NCBI RefSeq assembly: GCF_002093625.1
Contig: NZ_MRWD01000047.1
Location: forward strand, 1 to 47,222
From: Rouxiella silvae
GTDB lineage: Bacteria > Pseudomonadota > Gammaproteobacteria > Enterobacterales > Enterobacteriaceae
Direction of reading: 5' to 3'
Length of the DNA stretch: 47,222 bases
In this document: positions 8,332 through 15,644 of the stretch, one piece after another
Numbering within the stretch: position 1 is the stretch's first letter
How the letters are laid out: every line of letters begins with the position of its first letter
The notes under the pieces: model-generated
Told to the model about the DNA's origin: nothing
The model's input: only the letters and a program-made list of their open reading frames with translations
Database searches by the model: none
Position numbers and translations under genes: made by a program

Positions 8332-9756
8332 ATGAATACTCACGCGACCCCCGCCGCAGGCTATCGCATCGGCTCGCTGCTGTCCGATTTTCAGCCAGAT
8401 TTCGAATTCTCGGCCCCTTTGCCGCTGCCGCTGGAGGAGTTCGAGGAGCGCCTGCGCCGCATCAGACGCCAGGCCGTCGAAGCAGGACACGACGCGATGA
8501 TTGTGCATGCGGGCAGCGTCGGCTGGTTCCACGTCTCTAATGCCTACCTGCGCTATATTTGCGACTGGATGCGTGAAGGCGTGCTGATCGTGCCGACCGA
8601 CTCAGATAAGCCTCTGACTCTGCTTTCATTTTTTACCCAGTCCGTTCTGCTGCCGCCGGGTGGCGAGCCGCTGTTAGTTGACGAAATCTGGCAGATTGGT
8701 CCTATTGGCCGTGAATATGCCGACCGCCCGGGCGATTCGGTGATTAAAACGGCTGAGAAGTGTGCTGAAATTTTGGCGCGTTCAGGATTAGCCAATGCGC
8801 AGATTGCTCAAATTGGCGATAGAACTTCTCTGACCTTCTGGGCTGCGCTGAATGCACTGGCACCGAAGTGCAAATTCGTTGCTGACAACGGCATTCTCGA
8901 TCGGCTGCAAAAAGTCCGCTCAGCGCGAGAAATCGCGATGCATCGCGCCGCCGCACAGCTGATTAGCATTGGCACTCAGGCGGCCTATCACGTTGCCAAA
9001 CCGGGCGTGACCGACCACGAAATCTTTGCCGCCTTTACCGCCGCACAAATGGCCTTCGGTGGCGAAACCGGTGACGGCTACCAGATCGGGATTAACGAAT
9101 TTGGTACCCACTGCGGCAAGCCCTATGGCCACGTTGTCAGGCCGGGTGACCTGATTAACCTGTATATCTCCAACGTCACCTGGCGCGGCTATACCGCACA
9201 GACTGCCCGCATGATTGCCATCGGGGAAATCACCTCGCATCAGGAAGAGGTGCTGGCCGCCTGTACCGAGGGCGTGAAGCGGGCCGAAAAATTGATTAAG
9301 CCGGGTGCGTTGATGCGCGACATTAATAACGCCGCCTTTGAGCCGATGATCGCACGCGGCATGCTGAACTCGCCCGAGGCCCGCACCATGCCTTATAACT
9401 GGGCACCAGAGGACGACGGTTCGGCACGGCTTATTCCGCGCCAGTATGTCAAAGACATTGACTGGGAAGCCCAGGGCAGAAAACTGATGCACGTTTATCC
9501 GGCAACTCACGGCCCGCACAACCCGAATCTTGGCCATTCTGTCGGTATGGCGGGCGGGCAAAACAGCTTTAACATTTCTTCCCATAACTACGATCGTCTG
9601 GAAGAAGGCATGGTTTTTGTGCTGCACACCCAATGGCTGGAGCCGCTTGCGGCCGGATGCAACATCGGCGACTGCTATGTGGTAACCGCCGACGGATTCG
9701 AGAACCTCAGCCGCCACACGCCGCTTGAAACACACCGTATTCGAACCGGAGCCTGA
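8332..9756 (+). CDS. M24-fold (creatinase-like) hydrolase lacking most metal ligands
   Basis: The 474-residue protein has the two-domain architecture of creatinase and prolidase: an N-terminal creatinase domain (about 35-190) and a pita-bread catalytic domain (about 200-460). Aligned by eye to E. coli MetAP, the five metal ligands become Y278, Q290, H402, H432 and G446, so only the histidine of the GHSVG motif remains. The histidine region H260-H267 (GTHCGKPYGH), matching the catalytic histidine of creatinase, is present. Creatinase is the known metal-free C-N hydrolase of this fold, so I infer a non-peptidase amidino- or amidohydrolase rather than a peptidase. The gene is in the importer operon and directly before the flavin reductase, which suggests it opens the imported compound. 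An ectoine-hydrolase-like role is another option. The reaction is not proven. Confidence 0.82.
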   Translation: MNTHATPAAGYRIGSLLSDFQPDFEFSAPLPLPLEEFEERLRRIRRQAVEAGHDAMIVHAGSVGWFHVSNAYLRYICDWMREGVLIVPTDSDKPLTLLSFFTQSVLLPPGGEPLLVDEIWQIGPIGREYADRPGDSVIKTAEKCAEILARSGLANAQIAQIGDRTSLTFWAALNALAPKCKFVADNGILDRLQKVRSAREIAMHRAAAQLISIGTQAAYHVAKPGVTDHEIFAAFTAAQMAFGGETGDGYQIGINEFGTHCGKPYGHVVRPGDLINLYISNVTWRGYTAQTARMIAIGEITSHQEEVLAACTEGVKRAEKLIKPGALMRDINNAAFEPMIARGMLNSPEARTMPYNWAPEDDGSARLIPRQYVKDIDWEAQGRKLMHVYPATHGPHNPNLGHSVGMAGGQNSFNISSHNYDRLEEGMVFVLHTQWLEPLAAGCNIGDCYVVTADGFENLSRHTPLETHRIRTGA

Positions 9757-9757
9757 T

Positions 9758-10432
9758 ATGACTAAGCCAACCGCACATACCTATTTTGATTTTGCGTCCT
9801 TAACCGAGCGCGAGCGCTATAAAATTCTGATTGGCACGGTGATCCCTCGCCCAATCGCGCTGGTCACCACGCTCAGCAAAGAAGGTTTACCCAATGCCGG
9901 TCCTTTTAGTTTTTTTAATGTTCTGACCCACGATCCGGCAATAGTCGCGGTTGGGGTAGAAAATTACTCTGATATGCGCTTCAAGGACACGGCACGTAAC
10001 ATCCGTGAGACCGGCGAATTTACCGTTCATATCGTGGATGACGCCCTCGTCAATCAGATGGAAATCTGCGCCATCAAGTTTGGTCCAGAAGTCGATGAGC
10101 TGAAGGAAGCCGGCCTGGAAACCGTGCCCGGCGAAAAGGTGCGCAGCCCACGTATTCTTGCCGCGCCCGCTGCCCTGGAATGCCGCCGTCACACCATTCT
10201 TCAGGTAGGGGCCGCCCGCGAAATTATTCTCGGTGAAGTTATCGGCGTCTATGTTCGCAGCGATGCTGTCAATCCCGAAAATCTGCACATCGATCAGCAA
10301 TTAATGGATGCCGTTGGACGTATGGGAGGTAATACCTACTGTCGAACGCGGGATCAGTTTGATGTTAAAACAATGACCAAAGCACAATGGGAAGCCCGCG
10401 AAATGACACAAAGAAATAAGGAAACCGATTAA
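9758..10432 (+). CDS. Flavin reductase-like, FMN-binding split-barrel protein
   Basis: The 224-residue product carries the flavin reductase-like domain. Its signature strands are IPRPIALVTTLSKEG, NAGPFSFFNVLTHDPAIVAVGVE and ETGEFTVHIVDD. Such proteins bind FMN and either supply reduced flavin to a monooxygenase or act as flavoenzymes themselves. The start at 9758 was chosen because GGAG lies six bases upstream and the previous gene ends two bases earlier; a TTG at 9725 would overlap that gene. No partner monooxygenase is encoded nearby, so it either works with an enzyme elsewhere or carries out its own reduction. It is the last enzyme gene of the importer operon before the porin. Confidence 0.88.
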   Translation: MTKPTAHTYFDFASLTERERYKILIGTVIPRPIALVTTLSKEGLPNAGPFSFFNVLTHDPAIVAVGVENYSDMRFKDTARNIRETGEFTVHIVDDALVNQMEICAIKFGPEVDELKEAGLETVPGEKVRSPRILAAPAALECRRHTILQVGAAREIILGEVIGVYVRSDAVNPENLHIDQQLMDAVGRMGGNTYCRTRDQFDVKTMTKAQWEAREMTQRNKETD

Positions 10433-10548
10433 TGGCTAAATAAGTAAAACGCTGAGGAATTTATTTGTAAAGTCAAAATCGTTGCGTTAATTGTGGAAAA
10501 GTATAACCCCGCAAAGGGGATAATAATATTTACTGACAGGGTAAAAAA

Positions 10549-11622
10549 ATGATGAAGCGTTCAGTCGTGGCGATAGCAATATCACTACTGCTCGGCATGT
10601 GCTCCGCACAAGCTGTCGAAATCTATAATAAAGACGGTAATAAACTCGACTTAAATGACAGAATAAAAGTTTCCCATGTTATATCTGATAATAGTGAGAA
10701 TAGCGGCGATGCCTCATCAAATATTCAGGGGGGGTTTATCGGTGAAACGAAAATCACCAATAAACTGACGGGTTACGGAACCTGGTCTTATCAATTCAGT
10801 TTACGTGACTCAGAGGGGAGCGATGCACAGAATGGCAATGCCACCCGCCTTGGCTTTGCAGGCCTAAAATATGATACCTGGGGTTCCGTTGACTATGGAC
10901 GTAATTTTGGCCTGATTTACGACGTGATGGCCAATACGGACATGTTACCCTACTTTGGTAGCGACTCTGACTATAACGACGTCTTTCTGGCTGGCCGTTC
11001 TTCCGGTTTACTGACCTGGCGTAATAATGGATTTTTCAATCTGGTCAAGGGGTTGAATATTGCCGCTCAGTATGAGGGCAAAAATGACCGCAGCGGCAGC
11101 GACAATGGCGTTACGCGTTCGAACGGCGACGGATTTGCCTTATCCGCCTCTTATACCTTCGATTCCGGGATAAGTTTTGGCGGTGCCTATGCCAGTCTAG
11201 ACCGGACCGAAGCGCAAAATTCATTTGTCCACGGAAAGGGCAATAATGCTCAAAACTGGGCAACCACCGTGAAATATGATGCTAACCAGATTTATCTGGC
11301 GGCTGTATATGGTGAAACGCTAAATGCAACACCGATCAGTGGCGGATTTGCCAATAAAGCCAACGTTTTTGAAGCGGTTGCGCAATATCAATTTATTAAT
11401 GGATGGCGCCCCTCTCTGGCCTATATCTCCTCCAGAGGAAAAGACATTGAGAATATTGGTGATGCCGATATTCTCAAATATGCCGCCCTCGGCACGTATT
11501 ATTATTTTAATAAAAACATGTCCCTTTTTGCAGAATATCGTCTTAATCTGCTAAAAGACAATAATCCTCTCAATGTTGCTACCGACAACATACTTGCTGC
11601 AGGTCTCGCGTATCAATTCTAG
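10549..11622 (+). CDS. OmpC/OmpF/PhoE-type trimeric outer-membrane porin
   Basis: The 357-residue precursor has a Sec signal peptide cleaved after AQA at about residue 22. The mature start VEIYNKDGNKLDL is typical of enterobacterial general porins. Family landmarks are LGFAGLKYDTWGSVDYGRNFG, the constriction-loop region following YDVMANTDMLPYFG, and a C-terminal phenylalanine in GLAYQF that the BAM complex recognises. The barrel should have sixteen strands. The first strand has diverged: NDRIKVSHVIS stands where the usual YGKVDGLHYFS occurs, so this is a specialised paralogue. It lies 116 bp after the flavin reductase gene in the same direction, which suggests it admits the pathway substrate across the outer membrane. 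A second ATG three bases on is equally possible as start. Confidence 0.9.
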   Translation: MMKRSVVAIAISLLLGMCSAQAVEIYNKDGNKLDLNDRIKVSHVISDNSENSGDASSNIQGGFIGETKITNKLTGYGTWSYQFSLRDSEGSDAQNGNATRLGFAGLKYDTWGSVDYGRNFGLIYDVMANTDMLPYFGSDSDYNDVFLAGRSSGLLTWRNNGFFNLVKGLNIAAQYEGKNDRSGSDNGVTRSNGDGFALSASYTFDSGISFGGAYASLDRTEAQNSFVHGKGNNAQNWATTVKYDANQIYLAAVYGETLNATPISGGFANKANVFEAVAQYQFINGWRPSLAYISSRGKDIENIGDADILKYAALGTYYYFNKNMSLFAEYRLNLLKDNNPLNVATDNILAAGLAYQF

Positions 11623-11676
11623 TCAGTTGGCAAAGAATTTTCGATATTACGCAATGCGCTTTACCTCGATAGGTCA

Positions 11677-11702
11677 CCCCCTATGGCGTATGTCATAGGG
11701 GG
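11677..11702 (+). terminator. Strong hairpin after the porin gene
   Basis: CCCCCTATG (11677-11685) pairs perfectly with CATAGGGGG (11694-11702) across an 8-base loop. It is 55 bases past the porin stop. The following bases are TTCAAA, a poor U tract, so it may act as an mRNA 3'-end stabiliser as much as a terminator. Confidence 0.55.
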
Positions 11703-11878
11703 TTCAAACCTGCGCGGACCAAGCTCCAATACTGATGGATCATCACGAAGAAGTCGCCTAGCTTGGTTTACTGATATTCATTTTATATTAGAATTTTCGC
11801 TTTTTGAACATGGCAGCCGAAGCAATACTCGGGGCTACTTTGAGCGAACAACGGACATGCCATTAAATGAATAACTGG

Positions 11879-12109
11879 TTAAAGATACTGTTCGTCCTCC
11901 ACAGCTTCTCGGACTTTAAGCAACGCTTTTTGTAAGCTCTCAATTGTGACAGACCCAAGAGCAATCCTGAGATCCTGTGGAACGACCAGTGACGTGCTAA
12001 AGGGTTCTGCAGTTGAAACGGAAATATTGCAGCCCATCAAATCCCTTGCGACCCGGTCCGCTCTTGCTTCATCTGGTAAAGTTAACCCATCCTTTGGGAA
12101 ACGGCGGGG
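11879..12109 (-). pseudogene. C-terminal remnant of a MocR-type (PLP aminotransferase-like) regulator gene
   Basis: Directly after the TetR stop, and in the same frame, about 76 codons remain open to a stop at 11879. The peptide has FPKDGLTLPDEARAD, then STAEPFSTS, then PQDLRIALGSVTIESLQKAL ending in a KVREAVEDEQYL tail. The LRIALGS and TIESLQKALLKVREAV pattern is the typical C-terminus of the aminotransferase-like domain of MocR-family GntR regulators. There is no start codon of its own, no ribosome site and no upstream part of the domain. I read it as the 3' end of a gene whose rest was replaced when the TetR-SDR-MFS module arrived. The family assignment rests on pattern memory and is moderate. 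Confidence 0.6.
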
Positions 12110-12697
12110 TTAGCGTGCCTCTACACATGCATTAATAGCCAATGCTGCAATTTGTTTCGCTTCCTTACAAGAAAGCACCTTTGATGCCAGCCTATGACGC
12201 ATCGTCGCCAGTCCAATGACATAGGAAGCGATCAACGCTGCGCGAGCTTCAGTATCCTTTCCTGACAAAAGTTTGGATAAGGGACTGATAAACTCTGCGT
12301 GAAAAGAATCAGCGATTAGCATGGCAATCTTAGGATTTACTGTTTGGTGAAGTAGCATGCCCAGAGCATCAAATGGATGTTGCTCTTCATCATCCTCTAT
12401 GTCGTCTTTCAGTATCTGGTCGACAAGATAGGCGCCTAAGTTGTCAAGCTCTGGCGGCAAATGCGCTGCCACATCAAATCCGCCTTTGATAGCAGCGGCA
12501 AAAAGTTTTTCTTTACTGCCAAAGTACCGATTGATTAATGCAGCGTCGACCCCGGCATCTGCTGCAATGTCACGGGTACCCACACTGTCATAGCCGCATA
12601 AGGAGAAGCGGGTTTGTGCAGCAGCAAGGATGCGTTTCTGTGTCTGAGCTGCGTCCCGTACGCTTACCCCTCTCTTTTTATTGCTAATCTCATTCAT
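12110..12697 (-). CDS. TetR/AcrR-family transcriptional repressor
   Basis: The 195-residue protein has a TetR-type N-terminal helix-turn-helix: the first helix starts at QTQKRILAAAQTRFSLCGYDSVG, followed by RDIAADAGVDAALINRYFGSKEKLF. The C-terminal three-quarters is an all-helical ligand-binding and dimerisation domain with no special motif. AGGAGG lies five bases before the ATG. The gene is divergent from an SDR oxidoreductase and a DHA2 efflux pump, and two operator-like palindromes lie in the shared intergenic region. This is the standard layout of a self-regulated drug- or solvent-efflux module. The inducer is not known. Confidence 0.9.
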   Translation of the reverse strand: MNEISNKKRGVSVRDAAQTQKRILAAAQTRFSLCGYDSVGTRDIAADAGVDAALINRYFGSKEKLFAAAIKGGFDVAAHLPPELDNLGAYLVDQILKDDIEDDEEQHPFDALGMLLHQTVNPKIAMLIADSFHAEFISPLSKLLSGKDTEARAALIASYVIGLATMRHRLASKVLSCKEAKQIAALAINACVEAR

Positions 12698-12729
12698 CTT
12701 GGCCTCCTGACTTTGATATTTTCTACATT

Positions 12730-12749
12730 ATGTCATCACGCGTTGACAT
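12730..12749. promoter_or_regulatory. Probable TetR operator 1
   Basis: ATGTCATCACGCGTTGACAT is a 20-bp imperfect palindrome with eight of ten base pairs matched. It shares the half-site TGTCATCA with the stronger operator whose centre lies 44 bp away, about four helical turns, so both would face the same side of the DNA. It overlaps a TTGACA-like -35 element for the SDR gene. Confidence 0.65.
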
Positions 12750-12771
12750 TAACTATCTTTGTGTTGAACAT

Positions 12772-12795
12772 GCTTGTCATCAACTGATGACAAGC
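12772..12795. promoter_or_regulatory. Probable TetR operator 2, perfect palindrome
   Basis: GCTTGTCATCA-AC-TGATGACAAGC has perfect 11-bp arms around a 2-bp spacer. It lies 13 bases before the SDR start codon chosen at 12808, so a bound repressor would block either promoter clearance or early elongation. Its symmetry and TGTCA half-sites match operator 1 and fit a TetR dimer. Confidence 0.75.
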
Positions 12796-12807
12796 GTGGG
12801 TATAGCA

Positions 12808-13557
12808 ATGAACGAGAAAAAAATGATGGGTAAGGTTGTTGTTGTTACAGGAGGAAGTAGCGGTATTGGTCTGGCGGCAAGTTCCTTGTTTATTAAGGAA
12901 GGTGCAACGGTGGTAATTGCGGCTCGAAGCAGCGAGGGGCTTAGAAAGGCAAAAGAAAAGCTAGGAGAAAATGCTAAGACCTTCCCTGTTGATGTAGCTG
13001 AACCCGAAGAAATCTGTGCCTTGATGGAGCATGTTGGCACCACTTTCGGACATATCGATGTGCTGTTCGCTAATGCAGGGATATCTGAATGTCCTGATAT
13101 TTTGCAAACTAATGAGACCTTCTTTGATGATCTTATGAACACCAACGTCAAGGGTGTTTTTTATGCTTTCACATATGCGCTGCCTTGGATGTCAGTTGGC
13201 GCCTCAGCTGTTTTCACCAGTTCAGTGATCCAACAACGTGGTAAACCAGGTGATGCGCTTTATGCCGCAAGTAAAGCTGCCGTGCGTAGCTTCGCTCGGA
13301 CATTCGCCGTCGACTCGCATGTTATCCAAAAGAAAGTCCGCGTCAATGTGGTAAGCCCTGGAGCGATCAAGACCCCTTTGACAGTTCAGGCTACTGATAA
13401 CCCGGAAATATCGGTCTGGGTCAGCGACCAGGTTCCTCTAGGACGCTGGGGAGAGGCGGATGAGGTAGCTCGCGCCGTATTGTTCCTTGCTTCCACTGAT
13501 GCATCCTATCTGACCGGAAGCGAGATTGCCGTTGACGGCGGTCTTGGTCAAGTTTAG
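12808..13557 (+). CDS. Classical SDR-family oxidoreductase
   Basis: This is a 249-residue NAD(P)-dependent short-chain dehydrogenase/reductase. The cofactor motif TGGSSGIG is at residues 14-21, the NAG motif at 89-91 and the catalytic pair YAASK at 152-156, with SS at 138-139. The C-terminal GSEIAVDGG is the usual family end. The ATG at 12808 was chosen because it gives the standard family length; the longer frame from 12730 runs through the TetR operators and would add 26 residues unlike the family. The gene begins right after operator 2 and is followed 33 bp later by the efflux pump, so the two are likely co-induced. Related TetR-SDR-MFS sets handle toxic aldehydes, ketones or quinones. The substrate is not known. 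Confidence 0.9.
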   Translation: MNEKKMMGKVVVVTGGSSGIGLAASSLFIKEGATVVIAARSSEGLRKAKEKLGENAKTFPVDVAEPEEICALMEHVGTTFGHIDVLFANAGISECPDILQTNETFFDDLMNTNVKGVFYAFTYALPWMSVGASAVFTSSVIQQRGKPGDALYAASKAAVRSFARTFAVDSHVIQKKVRVNVVSPGAIKTPLTVQATDNPEISVWVSDQVPLGRWGEADEVARAVLFLASTDASYLTGSEIAVDGGLGQV

Positions 13558-13590
13558 TCCCTTAAGGCTCTTAAAGGCGCATAAATAATT

Positions 13591-15030
13591 ATGCAGGGTT
13601 CCTCTATTTCCCCTTCGGGCACAACGCAGATTGGCAAGGTCATGCTGCCTTTACTGCTCGTGTTGTTTATCAGCACGCTAGATCAAACGATTGTTGCTAC
13701 GGCCTTGGGGCCAATTAGCCTTGTTTTGGGAAACCAATCGCTGGCACCCTGGGTTGCCACCGCCTATCTGTTGACCAGTGCGGTAACGACACTACTTTTC
13801 GGTAAACTAAGCGATATTACTGGGCGAAAATTAATGCTTCAGGTCAGTATTGTTATTTTTGTTGTGGGGTCCTTGCTTTGTGCCTTCGCGCCGACCATGT
13901 TGTGGTTGATCGTTTTCCGTGCCCTACAGGGAATTGGCGGCGGCGGATTAAACTCACTGGTCATGACGGTCGTTAGTGAGTTGATTGCTGCTCGCGAACG
14001 AGCACGTTACCAGGCTATTTTGGGGATGGTGCCTGCACTGGCAGTCATCGCAGGGCCGGTAATGGGCGGCTTTATCGTCGCACATTGGGATTGGATGTGG
14101 ATTTTCATGATAAATATTCCAGTTGGTGTGCTGGCATTTATGTTATTGGCCGCTCGTTTGCACCTCCCTCACCTCCGCGTGCCGCGTAAGCTCGATATCA
14201 GTGGTGGTTTGCTTGTAACGATCTTCACGACAGCTATTCTGCTTTTGGCTACAAAGGATGGTAAAGGTATATGGTCCTCCTGGATTTTAGGTCTTATTGC
14301 TGGCTTGTGTTTTTTCGCCTATTTGTTCGTCGAGTCACGTGCTGTTGAACCTATAACTCCGTTGCATTTGTTTAAAAACCGTATTTTTTCTATCGCATCC
14401 ATTTTATTTTTCCTCTCCACTGCAGTGCTTTTTATATGCATGATCTTTGTTCCTCTTATGCTCCAACAAGTGTTTGGGTTAGGGAGTTTGGGAGCTGGCG
14501 GCAGCATTGTCCCTTTGTTACTTGGCCTAATTTTTGGAACCATAGTCAGTGGCGGTGTGATTACTAAAACGGGTTGCTATAAAATATTCCCGGTTCTCGG
14601 CGCAATATTCTCCGCTTTGGGGCTTTATGCCATGAGCCTTATCAAACTTCATACTTCGTTGACTATGATAATGCTGTCGTTGGGATTGGTCGGTATCGGC
14701 CTGGGTTTTTTCATTCAGGTCACTACTCTGGCCGGGCAAAACGCAGTATCACACCGTGAACTCGGGGTAGCTACCGGGGCGCTCAACTTCTTCAAGACGT
14801 TAGGCGGAGCCGTTGGCACGGCGGTTTTTGGTGCCATCCAGACTTCAGCCATGCAGAGTCTGTCGGGAGTAAAGCCTGAACAAATGATTTCTTCTTTCCA
14901 CGCGGTGTATTTTTGGGCATTGCCGCTTATGGTAATAGCATTAATCCTGGCATTGTTGATGCCGGAGAAACCTCTCTCAGAAAAGGTGTTAGAAATTGCA
15001 GAGGGGAAATTCGATGTGCCTGAATATTGA
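13591..15030 (+). CDS. DHA2-family MFS multidrug efflux transporter
   Basis: The 479-residue inner-membrane protein resembles EmrB and QacA-type proton antiporters with a probable 14 membrane segments. The first-helix motif reads LDQTIVATALGPI (30-42). Motif A is GKLSDITGRK (71-80). The antiporter motif C is around AVIAGPVMGG (151-160). No EmrA-type adaptor gene is next to it, so it probably works as a single-component inner-membrane pump. It follows the SDR gene by 33 bp and is likely under the same TetR control. The C-terminal tail is short and ends normally before a clear terminator. Substrates cannot be inferred beyond the family range of lipophilic drugs, dyes and antiseptics. Confidence 0.92.
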   Translation: MQGSSISPSGTTQIGKVMLPLLLVLFISTLDQTIVATALGPISLVLGNQSLAPWVATAYLLTSAVTTLLFGKLSDITGRKLMLQVSIVIFVVGSLLCAFAPTMLWLIVFRALQGIGGGGLNSLVMTVVSELIAARERARYQAILGMVPALAVIAGPVMGGFIVAHWDWMWIFMINIPVGVLAFMLLAARLHLPHLRVPRKLDISGGLLVTIFTTAILLLATKDGKGIWSSWILGLIAGLCFFAYLFVESRAVEPITPLHLFKNRIFSIASILFFLSTAVLFICMIFVPLMLQQVFGLGSLGAGGSIVPLLLGLIFGTIVSGGVITKTGCYKIFPVLGAIFSALGLYAMSLIKLHTSLTMIMLSLGLVGIGLGFFIQVTTLAGQNAVSHRELGVATGALNFFKTLGGAVGTAVFGAIQTSAMQSLSGVKPEQMISSFHAVYFWALPLMVIALILALLMPEKPLSEKVLEIAEGKFDVPEY

Positions 15031-15083
15031 GAAAAAGCAACACAAAATGGCCGCATGGAGCAGGAAGACGATATCAGCATAGG

Positions 15084-15118
15084 TCAGTCTCGGCCTGAGA
15101 AACCGGAGACTGATTTTT
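15084..15118 (+). terminator. Rho-independent terminator after the efflux gene
   Basis: TCAGTCTCGG (15084-15093) pairs with CCGGAGACTGA (15103-15113) with one bulged base, and TTTTT follows at 15114-15118. It ends the TetR-regulated SDR-MFS unit. Confidence 0.8.
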
Positions 15119-15433
15119 ACAGCAAACCCATTTCTTGGCGGCTTCAATTACCATTATTGTGCGCCGCATTGCGCATTACCTGAGCACAGGGGTTGAAATA
15201 GAGAAAGCTAGTTGATTCCGGCCTATTAACTAAACCCTGAATAGCCGACTGTTCAACGATACTCCCTCAAACGGCTAATGTCCGCACTTGGCACTTAGCA
15301 GTCAGCAATGCAGGTGGCGAGAAGTCCGGTTTACTGCTAATTTTCTGCTTGAGGTGGTCAAATTGTTTGTGTACAGACAGTCAAGTAAGATACGAAATGG
15401 AGCCTATGTTAGATGAAATTACGCACTTAAACC
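15119..15433. other. Gene-free stretch upstream of the tmRNA-like fragment
   Basis: No coding region of any length is supported. The segment includes ATGTCCGCAC near 15280, the reverse form of the GCGGACAT motif seen near 1580. Otherwise I see only unstructured sequence. Confidence 0.4.
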
Positions 15434-15465
15434 GTCTGGGGGTTCAAATCCCCCCAGCCCCACCA
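15434..15465 (+). other. tmRNA/tRNA 3'-end fragment, probable attachment-site scar
   Basis: The segment holds a complete T arm, GGGGG-TTCAAAT-CCCCC (15438-15454), then the 3' acceptor strand CAGCCCC, discriminator A and CCA (15463-15465). This matches the 3' end of tmRNA or tRNA-Ala, whose 5' end would be GGGGCTG or similar. No 5' half lies at tRNA distance upstream, so it is not a working gene. The base at acceptor position 70 is C, where alanine tRNAs and tmRNA need U for the G3-U70 identity pair. Integrative elements that enter tRNA or ssrA genes leave exactly such a duplicated 3' end, so I read this as an att remnant. Confidence 0.6.
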
Positions 15466-15493
15466 AAATAGAAAAGGCAGTTACAGATAAACT

Positions 15494-15519
15494 CAGTAAA
15501 ACCAGTAAAACCAGTAAAT
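15494..15519 (+). repeat. Three-copy 9-bp tandem repeat
   Basis: CAGTAAAAC begins at 15494 and again at 15503, with a third partial copy at 15512. It lies just after the tmRNA-like fragment. It is short and may be incidental, but such repeats are also seen next to integration sites. Confidence 0.45.
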
Positions 15520-15644
15520 TATGAGCACGGCAAGGACTACACAACGACACCATCGAGACAGAAAAGCTCGTGAGTGGGAAAAGACTGGCCTATGCTAATG
15601 TCGGATCAGTCTTTTCATGATCTCCTCTGTATAAAAAACTACCG

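Noticed and set aside
10549-11622. KdgM-type or sugar-specific porin
   Set aside because: The mature N-terminus, length near 357 residues and internal blocks match OmpC/OmpF porins; KdgM-type channels are about 230 residues.
11683-11874. 63-residue plus-strand ORF after the porin gene
   Set aside because: It starts inside the terminator-like hairpin, and the composition is like non-coding DNA.
15390-15465. Complete tRNA gene
   Set aside because: Only the T arm and 3' acceptor strand are present; no D arm, anticodon arm or matching 5' strand is found at the right distance.
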